From: Pseudohaliea sp964438205
Lineage (GTDB): Bacteria; Pseudomonadota; Gammaproteobacteria; Pseudomonadales; Halieaceae
Assembly (NCBI GenBank): GCA_964438205.1
Contig: CAYTJQ010000006.1
Coordinates: 1-64,000 of the forward strand
Length of the DNA: 64,000 bases
Direction of reading: 5' to 3'
Below, piece by piece: positions 52,781 through 62,059 of this stretch. The notes beneath the pieces were generated by a model. That model was not told where the DNA came from. It worked only from the letters and a program-made list of their open reading frames with translations, and ran no database searches. The first letter of the stretch is position 1. The number at the start of each line of letters is the position of its first letter. The position numbers were made by a program, and so were the translations under genes.

Positions 52781-53920
52781 ATGCCTTCCAGCCTTCGCAT
52801 GCTGACGGCCCTGTTGTGCAGCTCGCTGGCGCTCGTTGCCTGCGGTCAGCGCGACGGCGGGGCGCCCGCAGAACCGGCCGCACGGCCCGTGCGCACGCTT
52901 GTCGTTGGAGACAGCGCGGGCAGCGAACTGCGTCGCTTTCCCGGGCGGGTGGAGGCGACGCAGCAGGCGGAGCTGTCCTTCCGCGTGGCCGGCCAGCTGC
53001 GGGAGGTCCTGGTCCGGGAGGGGGACCGGGTCGAGGCCGGCAGCGTCATCGCCCGCCTGGACCCCACGGACTTCGAGACGGCGCTGGCCGACCGGCAGGC
53101 GACCTTCGACAACGCCGAGCGCAATTACCGGCGCGCCAGCGAGCTGGTCGAGAGCGGCAGCATTTCGCGCCTCGACTACGACCGCATGGAAGCGCAGTTC
53201 CGCAGCGCCGAGGCCGCCCTCGAGCAGGCCCGGAACAACCTCGCGTACACGGAGCTCCGCGCCCCGTTCACCGGCCGCATCGCCCAGCGCCTGGTGGAGA
53301 ACTTCGAGGAGGTGCAGGCGCGGCAGCCGGTATTCTACCTGCAGGGTGACCAGCAGCTCGACGTGGTCATCGACCTGCCGGAGACGATCATCCGCCAGGT
53401 GCGCCGCGGCGATGCCGTGGCCATGGAGGAAGATGTTGCCACGTCCGAGGCCGCCCGGGTCCGGGCCTGGGCGACGTTCAATGACCACCCGGAGCTACGG
53501 CTGCCGCTCACGCTGCGCGAAGTGGCCACCCGGGCCGATGCGTCGACACAGACCTACCGCGTGACCTTCAGCATGCCGCCACCGTCGGCCTTCACCGTGC
53601 TCCCGGGCATGACCGCGGAAGTGGCGGTCGATTTTTCGCCGCTGCTCTCCGATGACAAGGTGTTCTGGCTGCCGGCGCCGGCGGTGCAGGCCGATGCGTC
53701 GCTCGCCGCGCAGGTCTGGGTCTATGACAGCCAGTCCGGCACCGTGAGCGCGCGGCGGGTTGAGACCGGTCGCCTTGCGGACGATCGCATCCAGGTGCTT
53801 TCGGGGCTGGACGGTGGGGAGGAGGTCGTCGCCGTAGGGGCGCCGTACCTCTCCGAGGGCATGCGCGTACGGCCGATGCCACAGCTGGAACAGGCCGAAC
53901 CCCGCCCCGGTGATCGGTGA
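52781..53920 (+). CDS. RND efflux periplasmic adaptor lipoprotein
   Basis: ATG 52781 with AGGAG upstream gives 379 residues starting with a lipoprotein signal (MPSSLRMLTALLCSSLALVAC, lipobox LVAC, Cys at 21). The membrane-fusion fold follows: lipoyl half RVEATQQAELSFRVAGQLREVLVREGD, coiled-coil hairpin at about 90-150, second lipoyl half LAYTELRAPFTGRIAQRL, and beta-barrel with LPGMTAEVAVDF. It links the RND pump encoded immediately downstream to an outer-membrane channel. No TolC-like gene follows, so the channel must be encoded elsewhere. A weak -10 (TATACT at 52745) lies upstream. Confidence 0.93.
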   Translation: MPSSLRMLTALLCSSLALVACGQRDGGAPAEPAARPVRTLVVGDSAGSELRRFPGRVEATQQAELSFRVAGQLREVLVREGDRVEAGSVIARLDPTDFETALADRQATFDNAERNYRRASELVESGSISRLDYDRMEAQFRSAEAALEQARNNLAYTELRAPFTGRIAQRLVENFEEVQARQPVFYLQGDQQLDVVIDLPETIIRQVRRGDAVAMEEDVATSEAARVRAWATFNDHPELRLPLTLREVATRADASTQTYRVTFSMPPPSAFTVLPGMTAEVAVDFSPLLSDDKVFWLPAPAVQADASLAAQVWVYDSQSGTVSARRVETGRLADDRIQVLSGLDGGEEVVAVGAPYLSEGMRVRPMPQLEQAEPRPGDR

Positions 53921-53930
53921 GGGGCGCCCC

Positions 53931-56900
53931 GTGAGCAATATCGGAACGTGGTCTGTCGACAATCGCGTCAGTGCCTGGCTGCTGGTCCTCGTACTCCTCG
54001 GCGGGGGCTACTGGGGCTTTCTCAACATGGGCAAGCTCGAGGATCCGGCCTTTACCATCAAGATGGCCAAGATCCTCACCCCGTACCCCGGGGCCACGGC
54101 GCGCGAGGTGCAGGAGGAGCTGACCTATCACCTCGAAGATGCGCTGCAGCGACTGCCGCAGCTGAAGCGCATCAAGATGTCGGTATCGAGGCCCGGGCTC
54201 TCGGATATCACCATCGAGTTCAAGGACAGCTACAGCGCGTCGGAGATGCCGGACATCTTCGATGAACTGCGGCGCAAGGTGGCCGACGTGCGCCGGCAGC
54301 TGCCACCCGGCGCCGGCGAGCCGATGGTCATCGACGACTTCGGCGACGTCTACGGCGTCTATCTCATGCTCACGGGCAAGGGCTACAGCTGGCGCGACCT
54401 CTACGATACCGCCGACGCCCTCAAGCGCGAGCTGGTCCTGGTACCGGGGGTGCGCAAGGTGTCCATCGACGGGGTGCAGGAGGAAGTCGTCTACGTGGAC
54501 ATCAGCCGGGCGCGGCTCGGCGAAATTGGCATTTCGCCGAAGCAGCTCTCCGCCGTGCTCGGCTCACAGAACAGCGTGGTCGATGCGGGCAACATGCCCC
54601 TCGGTGACGAATACCTGCGCCTGAGCCCCACCGGCGCCTACGGCTCGGTGCAGGCCATGGGCGCTACGCTGATCGGCTCCGACGAAGGGCGCCTCGTGCG
54701 TCTGCGCGACGTGGCGCAGCTCACCCGTGCCTATCGCGAAGTGCCGCGCAAACTCTATTACGTGAACGGTGAGCCGGGGCTCAGCCTGGGCATTTCCATG
54801 GCGGCCGGCCAGAACGTCGTGGAGGTAGGCCGGGCACTCCGCGGGCGCTTCGAGGAACTGCGGTCCAGCATCCCCGTGGGCATGCACCTGGAGGCGGTCT
54901 ACAGCCAGCCGACGGAGGTCGAGAACTCGGTGGCGGGCTTTATCATCAGCGTCGCACAGGCCATCGCGATCGTGATCGTTGTCCTGCTGCTCTTCATGGG
55001 TCTGCGCGTCGGCATCATCATCGGCGCGGTGCTGCTCATCACCGTGGCCGGGACGCTGCTCTTCATGCACCTCTACGGGATCGAGCTGCAGCGGATCTCC
55101 CTCGGTGCGCTGGTCATCGCCCTGGGCATGCTCGTGGACAACGCCATCGTGGTCGCCGAGGGCATGCAGGTGCGTATGCAGGCGGGCGCGAGTGCCCGCG
55201 GCGCCGCGGGCGAAGCGGTGGGCAAGACCATGGTGCCGCTGCTGGGCGGTACGGCGATCGGCATCCTCGCGTTCTCGCCCATTGCCCTGTCGACGGACAA
55301 CACGGGGGAATTCGCGGGCTCGCTGTTCTGGGTGATCCTCATCTCCCTTGCCCTGTCCTGGGTGACGGCGGTGAGCTCCACGCCGCTGCTCTTCGCGCTG
55401 TTGATGAAGGAGGCACCGCCGGCGGCAGCGGGTGCCTACGACGGGCGGCTCTTCCGCGGCTACCGGCGCCTGCTGGCACAGGCCCTGCGGTACCGCTGGC
55501 TGACCGTAGGCGGCGTGTCGCTGCTCTTCGTGGCGGCTGTGATCGGCTTCGGGCAGGTCAAGGCGGGTTTCTTCCCCGCTTCGAGCACACCGCTGTTCTT
55601 CGTCGACCTCTGGGAGCCGGAGGGTACGGATATCCGCCGCACCCGCGATGATGCCCGGGCCGTGAGCGCCTGGCTGGCCGAACAGCCGGGGGTGACGCAG
55701 GCAGCCGCGGTCATCGGCGGGCCGCACCAGCGCTTCACCCTCGTCTATGACGCCAAGGAGCCGTCCCCGGTCTATGCGCAGGTGATCGTGCGCACGGAAA
55801 CGCTCGGGCAGATCGCGCCGCTGCGAGCCCGCCTCGAAGCGATGCTGGCCCGGGAAATGCCCTGGCTCGACCCGCTGGTCAAGCCGCTGCGCATGGGGCC
55901 CGGGCGCGATGCGAAGATCGAGGCGCGCTTCTCCGGCCCGGACCCGGTGGAGCTGCGCCGCCTGGCCGAAGAGGCCAAGCAGATCATGCGGGCGGACCCG
56001 GGCGCCCGTGACGTTCGCGACGACTGGCGTTCGCCGGTGAAGGTCCTGCGCCCCGTCTTCAACGAGCAGGTAGCGCGACGGCTCGGCATCAGCCGCGAGG
56101 ACCTGGGCAGGGCGCTCAAGTACGGTCATGACGGGTCGGCCGCCGGCACTTTCCGCGACGGCAACCGGGTTCTCCCCATTTATCTCCGGGCGGCCGCCGG
56201 CGACCGCGACGATATTGCCAACCTGCGTGACCTGCAGGTCTGGAGCCCGGCGCTCGGCCGTTCCATCCCGATCACGCAGGTGGTCAGCAGCTTCGAGACA
56301 CACTGGGAAAACGCCGTCATCCGCGGCCGGAACCGGCAACAGACCATCATTGCATCCTGCAACCCGGTCGGCGAACTGACGGACCCGCTCTTCGCGCGGC
56401 TGCGTCCGCAGATCGCGGCGATCGAGCTGCCGCCGGGCTACAGCCTGAGCTGGGGCGGGGAGTTCGAGGATGCGAGCAACGCCCAGGGCGGCTTGTTCAG
56501 TGTATTCCCCGCCGGTGTGCTGCTCATGGTGCTGACGACCGTGCTGCTGTTCGGCAAGCTGCGCCAGCCCCTCATCATCTGGCTCACCGTGCCCCTGGCC
56601 ATCGTCGGTATTACTGCGGGACTCCTGGTCGCCGATGGCGCCTTCGACTTCATGTCGCTGCTCGGCGGCCTGTCGCTCATCGGACTGCTGATCAAGAACG
56701 CCATTGTTCTCATCGAGGAGATGGACCAGCAGCTGGCCGAGGGCAACGGGCTCCAGGAGGGCATCCTCGACGCGGCTGTGAGCCGCCTTCGCCCGGTGAT
56801 CCTCGCCGCGGCGACGACGATCCTCGGCCTCATCCCGCTACTCGGCGACGTGTTCTTCGTGAACATGGCGGTGACCATCATGGCGGGGCTGGGTTTCGCG

Positions 56901-57005
56901 TCGCTGTTGACGCTGTTCGTGGTGCCGACGCTGTATGCGCTGTTCTTCAGTGTCGGGAAGGTGCCGGAAAGGGCACCTGGCGAAGCGCCCGGGAACGTGG
57001 GCTAG
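53931..57005 (+). CDS. RND-family efflux permease (AcrB/HAE type)
   Basis: GTG 53931 with GAGGGG upstream gives 1024 residues starting SNIGTWSVDNRVSAWLLVLVLLGGGYWGF, a typical first helix. The two large periplasmic loops and 12 helices are recognisable; the helix-4 proton relay is seen in ALVIALGMLVDNAIVVAEG (Asp-Asn pair), and FMSLLGGLSLIGLLIKNAIVLIEE near residue 920 corresponds to helix 10. The double Asp of AcrB helix 4 is reduced to one, as in several divergent RND groups. Substrate unknown: drugs, detergents, bile-like or lipid compounds. Confidence 0.93.
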   Translation: MSNIGTWSVDNRVSAWLLVLVLLGGGYWGFLNMGKLEDPAFTIKMAKILTPYPGATAREVQEELTYHLEDALQRLPQLKRIKMSVSRPGLSDITIEFKDSYSASEMPDIFDELRRKVADVRRQLPPGAGEPMVIDDFGDVYGVYLMLTGKGYSWRDLYDTADALKRELVLVPGVRKVSIDGVQEEVVYVDISRARLGEIGISPKQLSAVLGSQNSVVDAGNMPLGDEYLRLSPTGAYGSVQAMGATLIGSDEGRLVRLRDVAQLTRAYREVPRKLYYVNGEPGLSLGISMAAGQNVVEVGRALRGRFEELRSSIPVGMHLEAVYSQPTEVENSVAGFIISVAQAIAIVIVVLLLFMGLRVGIIIGAVLLITVAGTLLFMHLYGIELQRISLGALVIALGMLVDNAIVVAEGMQVRMQAGASARGAAGEAVGKTMVPLLGGTAIGILAFSPIALSTDNTGEFAGSLFWVILISLALSWVTAVSSTPLLFALLMKEAPPAAAGAYDGRLFRGYRRLLAQALRYRWLTVGGVSLLFVAAVIGFGQVKAGFFPASSTPLFFVDLWEPEGTDIRRTRDDARAVSAWLAEQPGVTQAAAVIGGPHQRFTLVYDAKEPSPVYAQVIVRTETLGQIAPLRARLEAMLAREMPWLDPLVKPLRMGPGRDAKIEARFSGPDPVELRRLAEEAKQIMRADPGARDVRDDWRSPVKVLRPVFNEQVARRLGISREDLGRALKYGHDGSAAGTFRDGNRVLPIYLRAAAGDRDDIANLRDLQVWSPALGRSIPITQVVSSFETHWENAVIRGRNRQQTIIASCNPVGELTDPLFARLRPQIAAIELPPGYSLSWGGEFEDASNAQGGLFSVFPAGVLLMVLTTVLLFGKLRQPLIIWLTVPLAIVGITAGLLVADGAFDFMSLLGGLSLIGLLIKNAIVLIEEMDQQLAEGNGLQEGILDAAVSRLRPVILAAATTILGLIPLLGDVFFVNMAVTIMAGLGFASLLTLFVVPTLYALFFSVGKVPERAPGEAPGNVG

Positions 57006-58345
57006 CGCCCGTTGGGAAACAGGCGCAGCTGCTGGCCCGGCTGCAGGTACTGGCTCGGGTCCAGGGCGTTCCAGCTGACCAGGTCGTCGACGGTGACGTT
57101 GAAGCGGCTGGCGATCCGGTAGAGCGAGTCCCCGGCGCGGACGCGATAGCCCCGGGGCTTGCGCGGACCGGCCGCGTCCGCGAGGGCCAGGCTGTCGGGC
57201 CAGGCGGAGCCGCGCGGGATCAGCAGCGTGTCTCCGGCACGGATCAGGTGGCCATCGATGTCGTTGACCTCGCGCAGCAGGGCCACCTGTGTGTCGAAGC
57301 GGCGGGCGATGCGCACGAGGCTGTCGCCCGGCTCGATGCGGTAGTGCGCCCAGGACACCCGGTCCTCCGGCGCCAGCGAGGCGACTGCGCGCTGGAAGCG
57401 CCCGGCGCGATCCACGGGCAGGAGCAGTTCATCCCGGCCCGGGGCGCTGGCCCAGCGCAGGTGGCCCGGGTTCAGGGCCCGCAGCGTGCCCAGTTCTATC
57501 CCGGCAAGCTGGGCCGCGCGCTGAAGTTCGATCTGGCCGCCGGTGGGCACGGCCACGAAGGCCGGTGCGTTGGGGACCGGGGGCAGGTCCGCGCCGAGGG
57601 TATCGGCGTAGTATACGATGGCCGCCAGGCCGATCAGCCGCGGCACGTAGTGGCGCGTCTCCCGGGGCAGCTGCAGCGACCAGTAATCAGTTGGCCGGCC
57701 GTCGCGCTCGTTGCGCGCCACAGCCTTTGTGACACGTCCCTTGCCCGCGTTGTAGGCGGCCAGGGCGAGGAGCCAGTCGCCGTCGAAATCATCGTGGAGC
57801 GACTGCAGGTAATCGAGGGCGATGTCCGTGGCCAGGCGGACATCCAGCCGGCCGTCGTACCACCAGTCCCGGGCCATGCCCAGGTAATCGGCCGTGGCCG
57901 GCATGATCTGCCACAGCCCGGCCGCCCGCTGCGGCGATACCGCGTAGGGGTTGAGGGTGCTCTCCACCAGCGGCAGCAGCGCCAGCTCCGCCGGCATGCC
58001 CCGTGCCTCGACGGCCTCGACGATGTGGAACAGGTAATTGCCCGCGCGCTCACCGACCACCGACAGGTAGCGTGGCTGGGACAGGAAGTGGTCCCGGGCG
58101 CGGGCGACCTGGGCATTGTGGATGTCGTGCCAGGTGAGTTCGCGCCGCAGCCGTTCCCAGAGGTCCTCGGGTGGCGGCAGGGGTGCCTCGACCGGTTCCT
58201 GTGCCGGAGCCGACACCAGGAGGTCCTCACCGGCGTGGGCGTTGTCCTGCGCGACCTCCGCGCCGACCGGCCCCAGGGCCTGGCAGGCGCCGAGCAGGAG
58301 CACCGCCAGGGCGGCGAGGCAAAGCCGGAGCAGCTGCTGCGCCAT
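57002..58345 (-). CDS. mltD: Membrane-bound lytic murein transglycosylase D
   Basis: MltD cleaves peptidoglycan glycan strands. The 447-residue protein starts with a lipoprotein signal (LAALAVLLLGACQ, lipobox LGAC). The SLT domain spans about residues 100-230 with catalytic Glu in LLPLVESTLNP, then SPQRAAGLWQIMP and AAYNAGKGRV. Two LysM repeats follow (YRIEPGDSLVRIARRF near 330; YRVRAGDSLYRIASRFNV near 397). It begins three bases after the gloB stop and overlaps the end of the RND gene by four bases convergently. Confidence 0.95.
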   Translation of the reverse strand: MAQQLLRLCLAALAVLLLGACQALGPVGAEVAQDNAHAGEDLLVSAPAQEPVEAPLPPPEDLWERLRRELTWHDIHNAQVARARDHFLSQPRYLSVVGERAGNYLFHIVEAVEARGMPAELALLPLVESTLNPYAVSPQRAAGLWQIMPATADYLGMARDWWYDGRLDVRLATDIALDYLQSLHDDFDGDWLLALAAYNAGKGRVTKAVARNERDGRPTDYWSLQLPRETRHYVPRLIGLAAIVYYADTLGADLPPVPNAPAFVAVPTGGQIELQRAAQLAGIELGTLRALNPGHLRWASAPGRDELLLPVDRAGRFQRAVASLAPEDRVSWAHYRIEPGDSLVRIARRFDTQVALLREVNDIDGHLIRAGDTLLIPRGSAWPDSLALADAAGPRKPRGYRVRAGDSLYRIASRFNVTVDDLVSWNALDPSQYLQPGQQLRLFPNGR

Positions 58346-58348
58346 GGT

Positions 58349-59119
58349 TCAGAAATTGTCCTTCCAGGCGCGGAGCTGGGTAAAACGGCCGACGCTGTCT
58401 CCCGCGGGCGCCTGGCCCGCGTCGCTGAGGCCGGCCAGGATGCCGTCGGCGTCGGGCCGCAGGAAAGGGTTGGTCTCGCGCTCGAGCGCGATGGACGACG
58501 GTACCGTTGGCTCGTCGCGCTCGCGCCGTTCGCGGACGTCGGCGACGCGGGCGGCCAGGGCCGCGTTCGCCGGCTCGGCGGCGATGGCGAAGGCGAGGTT
58601 TGCCTGGGTGTACTCGTGGGCGCAGTAGACCGCCGTTTCCGGCGGCAGGGCTGCGAGCCGCTGCAGCGAGGCGTGCATCATCGCCGGCGTACCCTCGAAG
58701 AGCCGGCCGCAGCCGCCGGCGAAGAGGGTGTCACCGCAGAACAGCACGGGGGTCGGCGACGCCGCGAAGTAGGCGATGTGGTCCAGGGTATGGCCCGGTA
58801 CCGTGAGCACCTCGAAGGTGACGCCGAGGACCGTGACCGCGTCACCGTCGCGCAGGCGGCGGTCGATGAAGGGGAGGCCGGGGTTGTCGGGGCCGTACAC
58901 CGTGCAGCCGGTTTCCGCCTTCAGCGCCTCGACGCCGCCGACGTGGTCGAAATGGTGATGGGTGACGAGGATGGCGTCGAGGGCCAGGCCCCGCGCCTCG
59001 AGGGCGGCCCGGACCGGCGCCGGGTCCCCGGGGTCGACCACGCAGGCCCTGCCGGCCCTGTCGTCAAAGAGCCAGATGTAGTTGTCGCTGAAGGCGCGCA
59101 GGGGCTCGATCGTGGCCAT
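58349..59119 (-). CDS. gloB: Hydroxyacylglutathione hydrolase (glyoxalase II)
   Basis: GloB hydrolyses S-lactoylglutathione in methylglyoxal detoxification. ATG 59119 with GAGGGA upstream gives the family start MATIEPLRAFSDNYIW. The 256-residue protein has the binuclear-metal motif THHHFDHVGG near residues 52-61, GHTLDHIAY, FCGDTLFAGGCGR and the C-terminal substrate motif ALERETNPFLR. The gene order mltD-gloB/yafS-rnhA-dnaQ is as in E. coli. Confidence 0.95.
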   Translation of the reverse strand: MATIEPLRAFSDNYIWLFDDRAGRACVVDPGDPAPVRAALEARGLALDAILVTHHHFDHVGGVEALKAETGCTVYGPDNPGLPFIDRRLRDGDAVTVLGVTFEVLTVPGHTLDHIAYFAASPTPVLFCGDTLFAGGCGRLFEGTPAMMHASLQRLAALPPETAVYCAHEYTQANLAFAIAAEPANAALAARVADVRERRERDEPTVPSSIALERETNPFLRPDADGILAGLSDAGQAPAGDSVGRFTQLRAWKDNF

Positions 59120-59143
59120 GGGGTCCCTCGCGAAGAAAAGCGG

Positions 59144-59173
59144 TTGCCAAAGGCATCCCGCGCTGGCTACCCT
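59144..59173 (+). promoter_or_regulatory. Candidate promoter of the yafS-rnhA-dnaQ operon
   Basis: TTGCCA (59144-59149) and TACCCT (59168-59173) are 18 bases apart, with a predicted start near 59180. The match is modest. Confidence 0.35.
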
Positions 59174-59202
59174 CCTAGGCTTGGCCAGCACGTGGTGCCC
59201 GG

Positions 59203-59988
59203 ATGAACCGCGAGTTTAGCGAGATTTCCCAGCAACTGGAAACCTGGTACGCGCGCGACGGCGGCGAGTTCCTGTACGGCGCGTTGCGCGAGCGGCTGCG
59301 ACCCCTGCTGGACGTGGCCTTCGGCTATCACACGCTGCAGCTCGGCCCCCTGCCCCTGCGCAACCTCCTCGGCCAGAGCCCGATCCATCACCGCGTGCTC
59401 GCCGGGGAAGAGGCGGCCGGCGGTGTCAGCCTGGTCTGCCACTGCGATGAGCTGCCGCTCGAGAGCGATAGCGTCGATATGGTCGTCGCCCTGCACACGC
59501 TCGACTTCTGCTCGACGCCGCACCAGTGCCTGCGCGAGATGCAGCGGGTGCTGACGCCCCACGGACACCTGCTGATCATCGGCTTCAACCCGGCGAGCCT
59601 GCTGGGCCTGTCGCAGCGCGTCCGCGCCCTGGTCCGCCGCGGCCCCTGGCGGGCCCTGCGCCCGGTGGGCCAGGGGCGCCTCACGGACTGGCTGCATCTG
59701 GTCGGCTGCGAACTCGAGCACTTCCACCATGTGTGCCCGCTGCCGCTCTGGGGCGGTGAGCGGCTGCGCCGCACGGTGAGCCGCGTCGATAACTGGGCGA
59801 TGCGACGGAACCTCCCCGGCGGTTCGCTCTACATCGCGCACGCGATCAAGGAAGTGCCGAACATCCGCCGGGCTCCGGAGCGCCTGGCGGTCCCGCGCCG
59901 CCTCATGGGCCTGGTGCCGAAGCCGGCTGCATCCTCCGGCGGCATGCCGCGGCATCCGCGGCGCCAGGGCAGCGATATCGCCGCATGA
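59203..59988 (+). CDS. SAM-dependent methyltransferase, YafS-like
   Basis: The 261-residue protein is a class I methyltransferase (methyltransf_11 type): HCDELPLESDSVDMVVALHTLDF carries the acidic post-II segment and motif IV, and QRVLTPHGHLLIIGFNPASLLGL is the post-motif strand. Motif I is degenerate (DVAFGYHTLQLGPLPLR). Position between gloB and rnhA equals that of E. coli yafS, whose substrate is unknown. The last four bases overlap rnhA. Confidence 0.85.
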   Translation: MNREFSEISQQLETWYARDGGEFLYGALRERLRPLLDVAFGYHTLQLGPLPLRNLLGQSPIHHRVLAGEEAAGGVSLVCHCDELPLESDSVDMVVALHTLDFCSTPHQCLREMQRVLTPHGHLLIIGFNPASLLGLSQRVRALVRRGPWRALRPVGQGRLTDWLHLVGCELEHFHHVCPLPLWGGERLRRTVSRVDNWAMRRNLPGGSLYIAHAIKEVPNIRRAPERLAVPRRLMGLVPKPAASSGGMPRHPRRQGSDIAA

Positions 59989-60431
59989 AACGCGTTGAAC
60001 TGTTCACCGACGGGGCCTGCCGCGGCAACCCGGGGCCCGGCGGCTGGGGCGTGCTCCTGCGCTATGGCGACCGCGAGCGCGAGCTCTACGGCGGCGAACC
60101 GGCCACGACCAATAACCGCATGGAGCTGCGCGCCGCCATCGAGGGCCTGAGAGCCCTGCGGGAACCCTGCGAGGTCACCCTCACGACTGACTCCACCTAT
60201 GTCATGAAAGGGCTCACGGAGTGGTTGCCCGGCTGGAAGGCGCGGGGCTGGCGCACCGCCGGCAGGAAGCCGGTGAAGAACGCGGAGCTCTGGCAGGCAC
60301 TCGACGCGGAGGCCGGACGCCACCAGGTGCGCTGGGAGTGGGTAAAGGGTCACAGCGGCCACGAGGGCAACGAGCGCGCCGACGCGCTCGCCAACCGGGG
60401 CATCGACGAACTCCGGGTGGAGGCACCATGA
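59985..60431 (+). CDS. rnhA: Ribonuclease HI
   Basis: RNase HI degrades RNA in RNA-DNA hybrids. The 148-residue protein keeps the catalytic acids D9 (LFTDGACRGNPGPGGWG), E47 (NNRMELRA), D69 (TTDSTYV) and D132 (ERADALAN), plus the flexible-loop His in WVKGHSGHEGN. Its ATG overlaps the methyltransferase stop, and its stop overlaps the dnaQ ATG. Confidence 0.97.
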   Translation: MKRVELFTDGACRGNPGPGGWGVLLRYGDRERELYGGEPATTNNRMELRAAIEGLRALREPCEVTLTTDSTYVMKGLTEWLPGWKARGWRTAGRKPVKNAELWQALDAEAGRHQVRWEWVKGHSGHEGNERADALANRGIDELRVEAP

Positions 60432-61144
60432 GACAGGTCGTACTGGACACGGAAACCACGGGCCTCGAGGTCAGCCAGGGCCACCGGGTCATCGAGATCG
60501 GCTGCGTCGAGGTGCTGAACCGGCGCCTGACCGGCCGCCACTTCCACCACTACATCAACCCGGAGCGGGAGATCGATCCCGGCGCCATCGAGGTGCACGG
60601 CATCACCAACGAGTTCCTCGCCGACAAGCCGACCTTCACCCGCGTTGCTCCGGCCTTCCTGGCGTTCATCGAGGGTGCTGAGCTGGTGATTCACAACGCG
60701 CCTTTCGACGTCGGCTTCCTCGACAGCGAGCTGCGCCGGGTCGATGGGGGAGAGCCGGGGCTCGCCGCGCGCTGCCGCGTGGTCGACACGCTGCTCATGG
60801 CCCGCGACCGGCACCCGGGCCAACGCAACAACCTGGACAGCCTGTGCCAGCGCTACCATGTGGACAACGCCTCCCGGGAGCTGCACGGGGCCCTCCTCGA
60901 CGCGGAGATCCTCGCGGACGTCTACCTGGCCATGACTGGCGGCCAGACAACCTTCGAACTGGAGGCCTCGAGCCGCGCCGGTGAAGGGCAGGGGGGCGGC
61001 GCGGAGCCGCGTCGGCTTCCGGCGGGCCGGCCGCGGTTGCCGGTCCTCGAGCCCAGCGCGGCGGAGCTTGCTGCCCACGAGGCGGCCCTCGATGCAGTTG
61101 CCGCCAGCAACGGTGGGGCGGTGGCCTGGCGGCGCGAGCGATGA
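60428..61144 (+). CDS. dnaQ: DNA polymerase III subunit epsilon
   Basis: DnaQ is the 3'-5' proofreading exonuclease of the replicative polymerase. ATG 60428 overlaps the rnhA stop; longer in-frame readings to the left are not native. The 238-residue protein has the DEDDh residues: Asp7 and Glu9 in LDTETTGLE, Asp in NAPFDVGFLD near 98, and His and Asp in LHGALLDAEILADVY near 155-165. The last 40 residues are a low-complexity linker and the polymerase-binding tail. Confidence 0.96.
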   Translation: MRQVVLDTETTGLEVSQGHRVIEIGCVEVLNRRLTGRHFHHYINPEREIDPGAIEVHGITNEFLADKPTFTRVAPAFLAFIEGAELVIHNAPFDVGFLDSELRRVDGGEPGLAARCRVVDTLLMARDRHPGQRNNLDSLCQRYHVDNASRELHGALLDAEILADVYLAMTGGQTTFELEASSRAGEGQGGGAEPRRLPAGRPRLPVLEPSAAELAAHEAALDAVAASNGGAVAWRRER

Positions 61145-61185
61145 ACCGGCACTAGCGCCCTGATCGGCGCGACCGTCGCGGGCGC

Positions 61186-61213
61186 TGGACTCCACGCGTA
61201 AAATCGCTACCAT
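61186..61213 (+). promoter_or_regulatory. Candidate promoter of the Mrp operon
   Basis: TGGACT (61186-61191) and TACCAT (61208-61213) are 16 bases apart, giving a start near 61220 and a leader of about 80 bases. Weak match. Confidence 0.35.
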
Positions 61214-61298
61214 TGCATCCCTCGCAGATCAGAGGCACCCCTGCAATGCGGTTTTTCCTTCCGAAACTCCTAGAGCGGCACTGCCGGCCCGGTCGCTG

Positions 61299-61772
61299 AT
61301 GCGCTATCTCGGCCTGCTTGTCGTGTTCTCTCTGGTCTGGCTGTTCCTTTCCGGACTCATGAAGCCCCTCGTGCTCGGCCTCGGTTTCGTGTCCTGCCTG
61401 CTCTGCGTCTGGCTGGCTGGACGCATGCATCCGGTCGAGGGTGAGACGGGCGGGCGTTTGCGCCCCCTTCGTCTTCTTGTCTACCTGCCGTGGCTGCTGA
61501 AAGAAATCGTGCTCGCCAACCTGCAGGTCATCCGCGTCGTGCTCAGCCCACGTATAGAGATCGACCCGGTGCTGTTTCGCCTCCGGGCCACCCAGCGCTC
61601 GGCGCTGGCGAGGGTGATCTACGGCAACTCGATCACCCTGACACCGGGGACCCTGACGCTCGATGTAGACGGCGAAGACTTACTCGTGCACGCCCTGGAT
61701 CGACCCGGCGCCGAGGGGCTGCGAGGCGGAGACATGGATCGTCGCGTCACGGCACTGGAGGCTGACCAATGA
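61299..61772 (+). CDS. mrpE: Na+/H+ antiporter subunit E (MrpE/MnhE)
   Basis: First gene of an Mrp-type multisubunit cation/proton antiporter. The 157-residue protein has two N-terminal helices (LGLLVVFSLVWLFLSGLMKPL and VLGLGFVSCLLCVWLAGRM) and the family segments YLPWLLKEIVLANLQVIRVVL and YGNSITLTPGTLTLDVDGEDLLVHAL. The ribosome-binding site is weak. Its stop overlaps mrpF. Starting with E rather than A is typical of the shorter-operon Mrp variants. Confidence 0.92.
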   Translation: MRYLGLLVVFSLVWLFLSGLMKPLVLGLGFVSCLLCVWLAGRMHPVEGETGGRLRPLRLLVYLPWLLKEIVLANLQVIRVVLSPRIEIDPVLFRLRATQRSALARVIYGNSITLTPGTLTLDVDGEDLLVHALDRPGAEGLRGGDMDRRVTALEADQ

Positions 61773-62059
61773 TTTTCTACCCGGTGCTGTTCGCGCTCAT
61801 CGCGACCATGGCCCTCGCCCTGGCGCGGGCGCTGCTCGGTCCCTCCCTCTATGACCGGGTACTGGCGGTGAACATGTTCGGCACCAAGACCGTGCTCTTT
61901 CTCGCCGTCACCGCGTTCATGCTCGGGCGCCCGGATTTTCTCGATCTGGCGCTGGCCTATGCGCTGATCAACTTCATCGGCGTGCTCGCCGTGCTGCAGT
62001 TTTTCCAGTCCCGGGAAATCCGCCGGCGCTTCGAACGCCAGGGAGGGACAGCGGAATGA
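61769..62059 (+). CDS. mrpF: Na+/H+ antiporter subunit F (MrpF)
   Basis: The 96-residue protein has three helices; ALARALLGPSLYDRVLAVNMFGTKTVL is the subunit F signature with the conserved Asp, followed by DFLDLALAYALINFIGVLAVLQF. It starts at ATG 61769 on the mrpE stop and ends overlapping mrpG, so the three are coupled. Confidence 0.94.
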   Translation: MIFYPVLFALIATMALALARALLGPSLYDRVLAVNMFGTKTVLFLAVTAFMLGRPDFLDLALAYALINFIGVLAVLQFFQSREIRRRFERQGGTAE